DNA of 64,000 nt from Roseibaca sp. Y0-43 (lineage in GTDB: Bacteria; Pseudomonadota; Alphaproteobacteria; Rhodobacterales; Rhodobacteraceae): positions 240,057 through 304,056 of the forward strand of contig NZ_JAFMPR010000004.1 of assembly GCF_020667835.1 (NCBI RefSeq), in the 5' to 3' direction. The notes beneath the pieces were generated by a model that was not told the DNA's origin, did no database searches, and saw only the letters and a list, made by a program, of their open reading frames with translations. This document shows, in pieces, positions 46,400 through 56,034 of the stretch. The position numbers were made by a program, and so were the translations under genes. Numbering within the stretch: the stretch's first letter is position 1; each line of letters opens with the position of its first letter.

Positions 46400-48682
46400 C
46401 TATTCCCCTCCAACTGTCGTAACGCGTTGGCTTACGACATGTCCGTTGGCATCAAGGATTACCAAGCAGGCCGTTTCACCCTCGTGTTCGTCACTTACGA
46501 GAAACGAGGTCCGCCCATTGTCATCCAAGACGCGGCCACCCTTGATCAGGCTCGGGCCACTCGTCTCAGAGCCGAGTCTAAGGTCAGCTTCCAGGTCGGC
46601 GCCGCCTGCTACCTCTAGCCTCAGGCGGAAACCCTCCCACTGCGCCTTCGAAATTGACACCTCACTGCGGACATTGTTTCCGGTGACCAAGATGACCGGC
46701 AAGACGCATTCCTGCGGACTAATCCCGCCATGTGCATATTCGCATCCGGCATAGAAGACTCGAGCCCCGGTGGCGGCTGCGATTGAGATGTCCGAGTTCC
46801 AGGTCCACGGGACCTGCATGTACGATGTAGTCGCCTTTGGTTTGACTAGCGCACAACGCGTCCGTTTTCCGCTTGGTTCTACTAGACCAGGGTCTAGAGC
46901 GGCGTGCGGTAAGTTCCCCGGCATCAAGAGCCAACCGTGATCCGTAACGATTCGGACATCCCGTCCTGATCTGACTAGGCTGGAAACCGCGTCCGCAACG
47001 TCCCTTACACTCTGTCCCAGTCGCTCGGCCAACCTCGCCCCAAGCGCATGCCCTTCCTCATCGAACCGACCAGTCTCCGTCCAAAGCCTTTGGTCAGGTA
47101 GAAGCGCTGTGTCCGTCTCCCAACCGTTTGCATTCAAGAGTTTGATCAAGTTCGGTTTGTTTGCCGGTTTGTCGTCTGGCGTGATTGGCAAAACGTCGTT
47201 TGTGGTAGCCGGACCTTTAAGTACCTCAGCCACCGGTGTTACGAGCGGCTTGCAGGTTGCTGTAACTGTCGGAAAGCCTGACCAGATCCAACCTAGTTCC
47301 GGCTTTAACCCGTCTTTTCGAAGCATTTGGACAAGCTGTTGGCCAACGTCCATCCGGAGACCATCGACGAATAGGACAGTCGTCACATCAGGGTCTATTG
47401 TCTCCGGCTGCGAGAACTTCACCTTGCCTTTGCGCACGAGTTCCTGGAGGGCAACAGCGCCTTCGTCGAGCCAGGGCAGATAGATGGCCCGGAGAGCGGC
47501 AGCGACAGCTAAGCGATCCAGCTCTCTTGGGGCGCTCGCAATTGCGGACATCGCCGAACAATCGGCATTCCATCCGTTATTGGCATATGCCTCTGCAAGT
47601 GCACTACCATCATGGGTGGGCAAAGAGGCCGCTGTCGCCAAAGCTGCGAGATGTTCTAAGGCATTTGCTAGTGGTGCCTCTCCACGACGCGCCCAGACTG
47701 TACTGCGTCGCCAGGCGTGTTCTTTCTCGAGTCCCTGAACCTTTGCGCGGGCCTCATCAAAAGATAGTTCGGATAAGCTTTGGAGCGCGTCTCTAAGTTC
47801 CTTCTCTCCCTTCGCGTTAAGCTTTGGGTAGACCTCTCGGTTGCCCGAATGGTCAAAGAGCGAGGCGGGTTCTTCGAAGCCCAAGTAGTCGACCACTTGA
47901 GTAAACCCTGTCGACCCTTCGAAACGCGCCCAAACTTGCGCCCACTTGCCTTCGCGTTTCACCAGGCGCTTCACTGCATCCTGTTTCGAGAGCTTGGAAG
48001 GATCGAACTTCAGCTCTTTCTTCGCAATACTGGCAAAAGCATTGAACCGTGCTGCGTCGACCTCATCCGACAATGAACCATCAATCCAATCCAGCATGTC
48101 GGCGGCCAGGTCGGGGGCGAGGAGCGCATTCAACTGATCTGCATCCCAGCGCTTTCCGCGAAGTTCATCGACCGACCTGGTGCAGAGGCGAACGGCTGCA
48201 TGTGACAGTGCCGCGCGCGTCGCGGAGTCATCGGGTATTTCGAGTTTCAATGGTCCGCGTTCTGCGGACAGGAACCCCCGAAGCGTCCAGTCCTTTCCGT
48301 TCACGTGGCCAAAGTACGAACCCGCGACGGTGTACCAAACCAGTGGCTGGAGGAGTTGTGGACAGTCTTCTGCGCCTTTGAGGGTCTCCCGCGCGACCCC
48401 CGGTATGTAGATGATCGGCGTGGTGCCCTCTGGCCAACCGACACCTTCGACCGCACCCACGGTAGCTGCACGAATCCAAACTGCTGGCCCGGTGCGCGCC
48501 TCGGGTTCAAAGTCACCAAACGTAAAAAGCTCAGGAAGACGCTCCCGCAGAGCGGGGATCAGAGGCGAGAAGTCTTTACCCGCATCACACCAAACAACCG
48601 CAACCGGCGCCGCCTCTGCCGAGGCGTTGTAGCTCGCTGCTTCGTGTAAAGCGGCAACAAGGGCGTCGAGCGGAGTTGTCAC
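46400..48682 (-). CDS. pglZ: PglZ, BREX alkaline-phosphatase-superfamily protein
   Basis: PglZ is present in all BREX types and has an alkaline-phosphatase-like fold; its substrate is not known. The 760-residue protein shows the metal-site landmarks VLFVDGLRMDVGQQL near residue 437 and VTDHGWLLMPG near 581, typical for the PglZ domain, with a long helical N-terminal part and a C-terminal beta-rich domain. The start is GTG at 48682, overlapping the pglX stop as GTGA, with GGAGG seven bases upstream inside pglX. It is somewhat shorter than many type 1 PglZ proteins. Confidence 0.93.
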   Translation of the reverse strand: MTTPLDALVAALHEAASYNASAEAAPVAVVWCDAGKDFSPLIPALRERLPELFTFGDFEPEARTGPAVWIRAATVGAVEGVGWPEGTTPIIYIPGVARETLKGAEDCPQLLQPLVWYTVAGSYFGHVNGKDWTLRGFLSAERGPLKLEIPDDSATRAALSHAAVRLCTRSVDELRGKRWDADQLNALLAPDLAADMLDWIDGSLSDEVDAARFNAFASIAKKELKFDPSKLSKQDAVKRLVKREGKWAQVWARFEGSTGFTQVVDYLGFEEPASLFDHSGNREVYPKLNAKGEKELRDALQSLSELSFDEARAKVQGLEKEHAWRRSTVWARRGEAPLANALEHLAALATAASLPTHDGSALAEAYANNGWNADCSAMSAIASAPRELDRLAVAAALRAIYLPWLDEGAVALQELVRKGKVKFSQPETIDPDVTTVLFVDGLRMDVGQQLVQMLRKDGLKPELGWIWSGFPTVTATCKPLVTPVAEVLKGPATTNDVLPITPDDKPANKPNLIKLLNANGWETDTALLPDQRLWTETGRFDEEGHALGARLAERLGQSVRDVADAVSSLVRSGRDVRIVTDHGWLLMPGNLPHAALDPGLVEPSGKRTRCALVKPKATTSYMQVPWTWNSDISIAAATGARVFYAGCEYAHGGISPQECVLPVILVTGNNVRSEVSISKAQWEGFRLRLEVAGGADLEADLRLGSETSGPSLIKGGRVLDDNGRTSFLVSDEHEGETACLVILDANGHVVSQRVTTVGGE

Positions 48683-51600
48683 TTGGACGCCTCCTTACGC
48701 CGAGTTGCGGCTTCTCGCGCAGCCCGCTTCTCCGCAAGCGTAGTATGGTGATCGTTTCGGCGTTCGCCCTTAAAAACATCACACCAAGGCGCGGATGAAA
48801 CATCCTTTCCTCGATCCTTATCCTTAAGGATCTTGTCTAGCTTGTGTGTAAGCACACCCGCCAAAATGAAAGGGCGGATGTTTTGCCGGACACCATCGTC
48901 CAGTTCGGGGTCCCAACCAAGCGGTTGCTTGGCAAGAGACTTCCAACGCACGAAGATATCGTAGGGCTTTTCGCCTTCCAAGATCGCTTCCAGCTTTTGC
49001 TGCAGTTCACGGCCCTTTTCGTATCGCAGCGTATTTCCTTCTGCTTTGGCACGTGCCAGCCAATCACCAAGCAGGGTGTATGTGAGCTTCCGCAGATTGG
49101 CTTGGTCGAAGCGGTGGTAGTGAACGAAGACCGAGAAGCCGTCTTTCAGACCATCCGAGATGTGCCAAAGGAAAGGGCGTTGGCCGAACAGTTGGCAATG
49201 TTGGCGGAAAGCGCGGTCCCGCACCCAAGCCTCGAGCGAACTGTCGCGGGCGACCTTCTTGTCCAGGACCTCATCGGCTTCAGCGACCAGTCGTCTTTCT
49301 AGGCTTTCTGTCCACTCAGAACCAAATGCAGCCGCAAGGTAAGCTCTCAAGCGATTAGCGATCGTTTTCTCGCCTGCTACGGCAGGCACGCCAAGAAGGC
49401 CGTCATTGTCACCAACCGGTAGTGCTGCGGCCTTGTGCGCCCATTCGCGGGCTTCTTCGGAGAGGCGCATTTCTGTCTTGGTTTCTGCCGGCCAGCGGTA
49501 GCCTGCCAGACGTGACAAAGCAACATGTAGAGTTGTTCCTTTCGCGGCTCCCACGGGATGTCCATGGAACAACCATTGCGTAGGTTCATCAGAATAGGGC
49601 AAGGGTAATCCGGACGGATACCGTTTGTTCCCTTCCTTTCTCCAGTAATCAATGTCGAAGGGAGCCTGGATGAGATCACCTTGGACCTTAAGTGCCTTTG
49701 ATATCTTTCTCACTTCTTGATTGAAGCGCTCATCACTTACAAATGCCCATATTGGAAGAAGATCATTCTCATCGTTTGGGATAATCGCTACTGAATTGCT
49801 ATCGTACAAATCGCCATCATATAGACTGACAGGTAGGTTGCCCATTGCGCTGACAAGCACGCCACGCTTCCCCCAAGCGCCTTCGCCTCTTATCCACGAA
49901 GAAACGTTGCCATCAAGACGCTCATCTACAAAATCTAGAAGTTCACCCGATCCCTTTTCCCAAAGCAGTGCCTTTTGATATCCACCGAAAGATACCGTTG
50001 ATTTAATAGTGGTTTGTTGAAGCGACCATCTTTCATTTGGCAGCTCCAGCTCCCAGAAATCCCTTCCAAATCTCTCGTAGTCGCCAGTGCAGACACCAAG
50101 CTTGAAAAAAGAAACATTAGCTAGTTTCGGAAGGTTGGATCTTGCTTCCGTTGAAATCTTCTTTTCACTATCTGCAAGCTGTGACGATTGCTTTACTAGG
50201 GAAAATTGACCAGAAAGTAGTATTTCTTCTTTCTCGTTGGAGTTCTTGCCGTCGTTGGCATCAAGCGCGGAATAAATACTTTCTTTGTGAGCTACTGTGT
50301 TCTCAACGGTAATCAATGCTGTATTAACAACCTCACCGCTAATCGTTTCGAAGGCCCTCGAGCCCAATGCTGACAGCATATTAAACCTGAAATTTCTGAG
50401 CATATCTTCTCGAAATTTCTTGTAGTATGCCTGATATAGCCAATTCTGGGGAGTTACCGCGCAAATCGCACCAGAGCTCTCAGAAAGCTGAAGCATTCGT
50501 TCCAGCATCGAGGTTGCCAGGTCAGGTTTTGCGTTCTTGAAGCGAGCTGCAAGGTAGTCTGCTAGTTCCGGGGATTGTTTTACACGGGATAAGTATGGAA
50601 CATTTGTAACCTGGAGCCAAAACTTCTTGTACAACAAGCCCGCTGCATCCGACATGCCTCGAGCAGAGATCACGCCCTCTATATAGTCGGGTTCTGCACT
50701 TTTTGATCTCTCAAGCAGCGATGAAAGATTCTTTTCAATTTCGCGCATCCGCTGCGATTCAAATAAATCATTCCCTATTGGCTGTAATAGGCTACCGACA
50801 GTCGGCGCTTGTACGAATAGGTCATGCATTGCGCTGAAGGCGTATTTTAGCTCTTCATCGCCACGCGCCAGATCGATGAACTCTTTCTTAGGCAATGGCG
50901 GCGGTGCGCCCACCCAGGCAATGTGCGGGAGGGGTAGTGGTTGCCATCCCCCAATACGCCAGGCCGAAAGCGCGACGGCGAACGCCGCAATCTGGACACA
51001 TCGACCGTCGATCTCCAATCCATGCAGATTGTCTCGAAGTACTGCTGATACCGCATCGGCGGGCGACAGACTTTCTTCAGTCTGGCGAAGTGCGGCGAGG
51101 ATCGCCAGTGCCTCAGTCAAGAAATGCCCCGACCCACAGCACGGGTCGAGTAAAGTGATTCTATTGGCTTCTCTGGGCCAACCGGGGAATGTACCTGCTG
51201 CCGGTCTCCATGGTCCGTCCTCGCCGTCACGAACGAACCGCAGCATGTCAAAGGTGTAATCCGGCAAAGCGCAGGCAGCTCGGAGCTCTTTTTCGTCCGC
51301 AGCGGTTTCGGCCAATGTCGGGTTGCTGGCTAAGACCTTTCCTGCCCACCATGCCCCCAACGTGTTGTGCAGCAAGGAACGCACCATATAGGGCTCGGTG
51401 AACAACTGGGTTACTGCAGGCAGTTCGTCAGCACCGATCTTCACGCCGGAAGCGTTGACTGCATCCTTCTCTGCCGCCCGCCAGAACTGGTAGGTCCAGC
51501 CGAGACTATCTTCTGCCTCGAAGATTTCGGCATCCAGTCCCGTCACAAGCTTCTGCAGCTTCTGCGTGTGAACCGGATCGATGTCCAACGCGAGAACTGG

Positions 51601-52053
51601 ATCATCAACCCGGAAGACAGCAGGTAGCATTTGCGCCGCGTATCTCTCGGCTATCGTCCAAGGGTCGGTCAGCCCCTCAGCCTCAGCCAGTTCCCGGCAG
51701 TCTTCCAAGGTCACGGGGACATCGTACTCGGGGTTTCGTAGCAGACCACGTTCCGCCAGAAACCGTGCGAAAAGCATCCGATGCCAATGGGCATAGGCGG
51801 TGGCTTCGATCAGATGCTTGGTCTCTTGGGTGTCGTTGGTGCGGTCGAAAGCATCACCAAGTGCGCGCGCATGTGCACGCAGCCGCCGCCGAAGCTCCTT
51901 CTCCTCTTCGGAAAGGTAGGACGGGGCCTTGCCTTCGGCGACGCCCAAGCGCCGGATTGCATCTCGTGCGCCTTCCTCCGCAACTATGCGGGCGTCCTTG
52001 ATTACCCGCTCCAGCGTGCGTCGAAGAGTGGATGGCAGATAACGTTCACTCAT
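48679..52053 (-). CDS. pglX: PglX, BREX adenine-specific DNA methyltransferase
   Basis: PglX methylates adenine in the BREX recognition site, marking host DNA as self, and is also needed for phage exclusion. The 1124-residue protein has an N-terminal helical domain, methyltransferase motif I LDPCCGSGHFL near residue 302 and a catalytic motif IV near 484 that reads TNVPYL instead of the usual NPPY. A variable specificity region spans about residues 500-800, and the conserved C-terminal domain contains YDIFVRWKSL and GWDPELDDGVRQNIRPF. The DNA for about residues 395-800 is clearly more AT-rich than either end, as if the recognition part had been exchanged. It starts 3 nt after the brxC stop. 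Confidence 0.93.
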   Translation of the reverse strand: MSERYLPSTLRRTLERVIKDARIVAEEGARDAIRRLGVAEGKAPSYLSEEEKELRRRLRAHARALGDAFDRTNDTQETKHLIEATAYAHWHRMLFARFLAERGLLRNPEYDVPVTLEDCRELAEAEGLTDPWTIAERYAAQMLPAVFRVDDPVLALDIDPVHTQKLQKLVTGLDAEIFEAEDSLGWTYQFWRAAEKDAVNASGVKIGADELPAVTQLFTEPYMVRSLLHNTLGAWWAGKVLASNPTLAETAADEKELRAACALPDYTFDMLRFVRDGEDGPWRPAAGTFPGWPREANRITLLDPCCGSGHFLTEALAILAALRQTEESLSPADAVSAVLRDNLHGLEIDGRCVQIAAFAVALSAWRIGGWQPLPLPHIAWVGAPPPLPKKEFIDLARGDEELKYAFSAMHDLFVQAPTVGSLLQPIGNDLFESQRMREIEKNLSSLLERSKSAEPDYIEGVISARGMSDAAGLLYKKFWLQVTNVPYLSRVKQSPELADYLAARFKNAKPDLATSMLERMLQLSESSGAICAVTPQNWLYQAYYKKFREDMLRNFRFNMLSALGSRAFETISGEVVNTALITVENTVAHKESIYSALDANDGKNSNEKEEILLSGQFSLVKQSSQLADSEKKISTEARSNLPKLANVSFFKLGVCTGDYERFGRDFWELELPNERWSLQQTTIKSTVSFGGYQKALLWEKGSGELLDFVDERLDGNVSSWIRGEGAWGKRGVLVSAMGNLPVSLYDGDLYDSNSVAIIPNDENDLLPIWAFVSDERFNQEVRKISKALKVQGDLIQAPFDIDYWRKEGNKRYPSGLPLPYSDEPTQWLFHGHPVGAAKGTTLHVALSRLAGYRWPAETKTEMRLSEEAREWAHKAAALPVGDNDGLLGVPAVAGEKTIANRLRAYLAAAFGSEWTESLERRLVAEADEVLDKKVARDSSLEAWVRDRAFRQHCQLFGQRPFLWHISDGLKDGFSVFVHYHRFDQANLRKLTYTLLGDWLARAKAEGNTLRYEKGRELQQKLEAILEGEKPYDIFVRWKSLAKQPLGWDPELDDGVRQNIRPFILAGVLTHKLDKILKDKDRGKDVSSAPWCDVFKGERRNDHHTTLAEKRAAREAATRRKEASK

Positions 52054-52056
52054 GCG

Positions 52057-55000
52057 TCAAACCTTTGGAATCACTGGGCCGCTCTGCAGACCTTCGGCAA
52101 CCTTTTCGCGGACCTTTTGGAGCCACTCCTCCAAGTCGGCTTCCGACTTCACCAAAGCGCCGGGCAGCAGAACAGTGTGGGCTTTGGGTTCAAGTTCAGC
52201 AGCCGCAGAGGCCAACGCATCGTCGATACGGGTCGGCAGCGCCTTCACCATGCTATCCCATTCGGAAAGCCCTCTAGCGCTCAATGCTTCCGCGATGGCC
52301 TGTGGCGTGTCGACAGCCGGTTTTGTCGCTTGGAGCAGGCCGTTTTCTTCGCGGATAGCGCGCTTCTGTTCCGGAGATAGCTTGTTCCACGTTGGATCGT
52401 TCGCGAGCCGCTCCTCGCCGCTTTTCCAGGCCTTCTCCCAAGCCTGATAGACGCCATTGAGCCTAGCTCGCAGTGTATCCGCTGCGGCGGAAATCAAGGG
52501 TGGAACCGGATCAGGATCGGCCAATAGGCGGCGACCGGTGCGAATACTCTCAAGGTCGCTTTCTTGATCTTTAGCACCCATGCCAACAAGACGTTCTGCG
52601 AGACGCCAATTAGGCATTCTCTCCGAAATAACCTGTTTGGCTTTCTTCCACTCCCTCAGCTTTTCGCGCAGATCGGCGGCGTCTGCTGCCAGGGCAGCTA
52701 GAAGGTCGTTGCCCGACAGGCTTTTGTATGAGGCAAGGTTTGGAACGGAGTCCGCTTCTGGGGCTGGTGCATCGCTCCCAGACTCCGCGGCGGCCGTTTG
52801 AAGCCGGTCAAGAAGTGCTGAGAGTGCAAGCTGCTCCTGGTTGTTCTCATACGGGATGCCCGTGTCGTTTAGCAGGCCTCGCACAGCCATTCGCTGGTGG
52901 ATCGTGATCACCGTTGTCTCAGACCGGAACGTGCAAGTGCCGATCTTTTGGCGTGGGATGTCCGGCAAGGATGCAGGCTTGCCATCATCACCGGTCACGC
53001 GAAGCAGGCCAGCGTTTGCCAAGACGATCAGGGCGCCGTCCACAGCATCTTGAGACCAACCGTATGGCGCACCAGTGAACTTCGTACGAAGATCGGAGCC
53101 CTTTCGACCTGGCCCCAAATCAGCGATGATTGCTTTGCAGACTGGGTGGCTTTCAGGGGCACCAGAATGATCCACTGCCTTCATAGCATCCGGGTCTTTT
53201 CGTACCGCCCTATCGCGCACTTTGCCCCATCCGGCATGATCGCCGTCCGGAAACTGTGGATAGAGACGCGCAAGGGCATTGGTCGCTGCGACCTTGGCCG
53301 CGTCGGCAGGGGCTCCGGTCACGACCTTCCCGCCAGCTTGAATGACCCGCGCTTGCGCCACAGCCTCAGCAATGATTTCCTTTGCTGCATTCTGAGCTTT
53401 GTTCGAACGCGACTGCATAGCCGACTGGGCTTCCCGGCCGGCATCGGTTTGAGGGACGCCGCGTAGTTGGAGGACTTGTTCTGCTGCCTTCCATGTTGTG
53501 AGCGCGTTCGTGAGTTCGCTGTCGCGTGAACGATGCCGCGAAATCAGCAGGTGAACCGTCGGGTCAGAAGTTGGGGCCGCTGCGATTTCCTTTTCGATCT
53601 GTGTGAGGTCTTCGCTCCATCCATTGTGGAGTCTCAGCGCGATCCCATCGCTCGGATCCTTGTCACCAGGTTGCAGGCGGTGGATTCGTCGCGTCTCCTT
53701 GCTGGCGCCATGCGGGACGCTCGCGGCGCCTGCCAAGGCCGTATCAATCGCGTTGGTGAGAAGATCGCGCCGGGTTCGGCTCAAGGAAGATTGGTCAGCT
53801 AGGAGTGTCTTCTCCTCCGTTCTGTAAGCAGCCTCCCAGTCAGCGCTTTCTTTTGTCTGCAGACGCCATTCGCCTTCAACTTCGATAACCGCACCATCGG
53901 CTTGCAGCTCTTGAAGCAATTCAGGCACCTTTCGGCGCAACTCGTCTTCGCCGGCCAGATTGACGATCAATAGATCAGCTATTGTCTCAGGCTTCGAGCG
54001 CACTCCGTGTCTGTCCGCCTCAGGCGCAATGCGACCCAGCATGTAGACCAACATCAGAATCCGGGCTTTAAGGCGCTCGTCTTCGCTTCCACCTTTGAGT
54101 GCTTCGATCCGGTTTCGTGTTTCGCCTGGCAAGAGGCCGGCGTTGTAGGCCTCCGTGGCGAACCGGCCGTAAAGGAAGTCGACTGGTACTGCGTGACCCA
54201 GGGGCTTGTCCCCATAGGTCTTGGCTGCGTCTAGCGTCGTTCTGAGTTGGCCACGCAGCGTTCCGCCGAGACCAGTCCTGTCCAATTCCCGAAGAATGCG
54301 CTCCCAAACGCGACGCCGCGCAGGAAGGAGAGGCCAATCAAGGATAGCATCGGGATCGTCCTGCACAGTGTGAGCCAGACGGCTGCCATTGAGTTGGCGG
54401 CTGATCTCACCGGCATTGGCATCGAGCATGTGCTTGATGTCCTTTTCAGCGCCGCTCTTCTTGCGCAGCACGGTTTTTCGAATAACCGCATCAACATCGG
54501 CCTCACCAAGTGCGATTTGAATTGGAAACCGGTCGAGCAACTTCTGAAGGTTCGGCACGTCGCTTAGGGCCTGCTGCCCTGTAGCAACAAGCAAAAGGCG
54601 CCCATCAAATCGGCCTGCAAGGCGCTCGGCGATTGTCTGTATTTTGAGGGTCAGGCTAGGGTCCTGGCGAATAAACTGCTGAACTTCGTCCAGAACCACC
54701 AGGGTCAAGGGAAGCTCCTTGCGGCCAAGCATCAAAGCTTGCCTTGCAACGGTCTCCAAGAGGTCGACGGTGACCGGCGGCGGCTCTGGAAACTGCGTCT
54801 TTAGAAGCTCGCGCAATTCTTTTGGAGACGAGGCGAGCTCCGGCTTGGCCTTAAGAACAGCGTCGGCAAAGCGAGGCGAGAGGATAAAGTTGCGAATATC
54901 GCTTTGGAACTTCTCTCCAAGCTCTGCGCGAACAGTCTCAAGGATTTCGAGATTGTCGAGCCAGAGGGCAACCTGCGCAGCACGTAGATCGCTAGGGAGT

Positions 55001-55479
55001 CCAACCGCTCTGAGGATGATCCCCAGTGTTGCTTCAGCTGGGTCAGAGGGGCCTGTACCAAGCGTGTCTCCTGCTGCGACTACTCCGCCAGCCCTATGAG
55101 CCGCGATCCTGAGTTCTTTTAGAGGCGCCGCCACCTCGGGCGGAATGTGCGGAATCAGACCTTCAGCCGTAGCTCCGTCGTCGAACTCCAAGTTGGTCCA
55201 GAGCGCGGCGAGCATGCTGGCCATGTGCGATTTACCAGACCCGTAGAAGCCGGATATCCATACGGCGGGTGCACCGCTCCCCTTCCCAATCGAGCCAAGG
55301 AAACCTTCCAGAATGCGGGTTAGGCCATCGGCATAAGCACCGTCGCAAACGAACGTCGACAGCTCACCACGTAGAGTATCCATGGCCTCTGGGGCCGGCG
55401 GAACGGAGATCTTTGCTACACCTTGGTTTGCGAGTTGGTACTGGGCGGGATCGGTATGAAACGTGTCTTTGTTCAGCAT
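52057..55479 (-). CDS. brxC: BrxC, BREX P-loop ATPase
   Basis: BrxC (PglY-like) is the large ATPase of BREX. The 1140-residue protein has the characteristic Walker A GFYGSGKSH at residues 77-85, Walker B VVLDEVQQF near 263, a central helical region and winged-helix-like segments (GAPYGWSQDAVDGALIVLANAGLLR near residue 810, cited as a family landmark). It ends in a long Ala/Glu-rich coiled coil. Family members are needed for both methylation and phage exclusion. It lies between brxB and pglX with short spacers (9 nt and 3 nt), so it is part of one operon. Confidence 0.93.
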   Translation of the reverse strand: MLNKDTFHTDPAQYQLANQGVAKISVPPAPEAMDTLRGELSTFVCDGAYADGLTRILEGFLGSIGKGSGAPAVWISGFYGSGKSHMASMLAALWTNLEFDDGATAEGLIPHIPPEVAAPLKELRIAAHRAGGVVAAGDTLGTGPSDPAEATLGIILRAVGLPSDLRAAQVALWLDNLEILETVRAELGEKFQSDIRNFILSPRFADAVLKAKPELASSPKELRELLKTQFPEPPPVTVDLLETVARQALMLGRKELPLTLVVLDEVQQFIRQDPSLTLKIQTIAERLAGRFDGRLLLVATGQQALSDVPNLQKLLDRFPIQIALGEADVDAVIRKTVLRKKSGAEKDIKHMLDANAGEISRQLNGSRLAHTVQDDPDAILDWPLLPARRRVWERILRELDRTGLGGTLRGQLRTTLDAAKTYGDKPLGHAVPVDFLYGRFATEAYNAGLLPGETRNRIEALKGGSEDERLKARILMLVYMLGRIAPEADRHGVRSKPETIADLLIVNLAGEDELRRKVPELLQELQADGAVIEVEGEWRLQTKESADWEAAYRTEEKTLLADQSSLSRTRRDLLTNAIDTALAGAASVPHGASKETRRIHRLQPGDKDPSDGIALRLHNGWSEDLTQIEKEIAAAPTSDPTVHLLISRHRSRDSELTNALTTWKAAEQVLQLRGVPQTDAGREAQSAMQSRSNKAQNAAKEIIAEAVAQARVIQAGGKVVTGAPADAAKVAATNALARLYPQFPDGDHAGWGKVRDRAVRKDPDAMKAVDHSGAPESHPVCKAIIADLGPGRKGSDLRTKFTGAPYGWSQDAVDGALIVLANAGLLRVTGDDGKPASLPDIPRQKIGTCTFRSETTVITIHQRMAVRGLLNDTGIPYENNQEQLALSALLDRLQTAAAESGSDAPAPEADSVPNLASYKSLSGNDLLAALAADAADLREKLREWKKAKQVISERMPNWRLAERLVGMGAKDQESDLESIRTGRRLLADPDPVPPLISAAADTLRARLNGVYQAWEKAWKSGEERLANDPTWNKLSPEQKRAIREENGLLQATKPAVDTPQAIAEALSARGLSEWDSMVKALPTRIDDALASAAAELEPKAHTVLLPGALVKSEADLEEWLQKVREKVAEGLQSGPVIPKV

Positions 55480-55488
55480 TCTGATATC

Positions 55489-56034
55489 TCAAACGGAGGG
55501 GTCTGCGGGAATCGGGACAGCGTGGTAGTTCCAGCCATCACGCGCATCTAGAAGTCGGTACACGCCGGCTGAGTGCTTGCCGGGGAAGCCTACCAGCAAG
55601 CGGCCGGGCACTGCGCTTGCGACACGGCTAATCAGAGTTGAAACGCGGGCGACGCCAAAGAGGGCGCCACATCCATCAACTGCGAGCACATCGTTCGCCG
55701 AGCATTCGGTCAAAGCCATACCGATCTCTTCTACGAGAGCATCTTCGATGTCGGGGAGGAGACCACGAATTTCATTTGGCTGCTCAACAAGACCTTCAAA
55801 CAGCTCATGCTTCGCGATCCAGGTTCCGAACCACGGAGCCAAGTCCAGGAGCTTCCAGCCGTGTCCAGCCTTTTGCGTCGCGTGCTCGAATTCCCCGATC
55901 CTTCCGGAGAAGCGGCGTTGCATGGACTTGTCGAACCAAACGATCCAAACCCGACCGGCGGCCGGTGTGTCTGAAGCCCACGGAAGGTTCACTTGCTTTG
56001 TGTAGGCGGCAAGGATTTCGTCAAACGTGTTCAA
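55489..56034 (-). CDS. brxB: BrxB-like protein (DUF1788-related)
   Basis: The 181-residue protein matches the BrxB family. It starts with an LPWASDTPAAGRVWIVWFD-type N-terminus, and has GEFEHATQKAGHGWKLLDL near residue 45 and RLLVGFPGKHSAGVYRLLDA near 143. The role of BrxB in BREX is unknown; it is essential in the systems tested. The apparent start is TTG at 56034, supported by a GGGAG upstream and by the position of the conserved N-terminal block; it overlaps the end of the preceding gene by 14 nt. Its place between brxA and brxC is that of type 1 BREX. Confidence 0.87.
   Translation of the reverse strand: MNTFDEILAAYTKQVNLPWASDTPAAGRVWIVWFDKSMQRRFSGRIGEFEHATQKAGHGWKLLDLAPWFGTWIAKHELFEGLVEQPNEIRGLLPDIEDALVEEIGMALTECSANDVLAVDGCGALFGVARVSTLISRVASAVPGRLLVGFPGKHSAGVYRLLDARDGWNYHAVPIPADPSV

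Noticed and set aside
46390..46413. A BrxL start at TTG 46413
   Set aside because: The codons overlap the end of pglZ and TTG is unsupported; the GGAGGGG there serves the GTG/ATG starts at 46398-46389.
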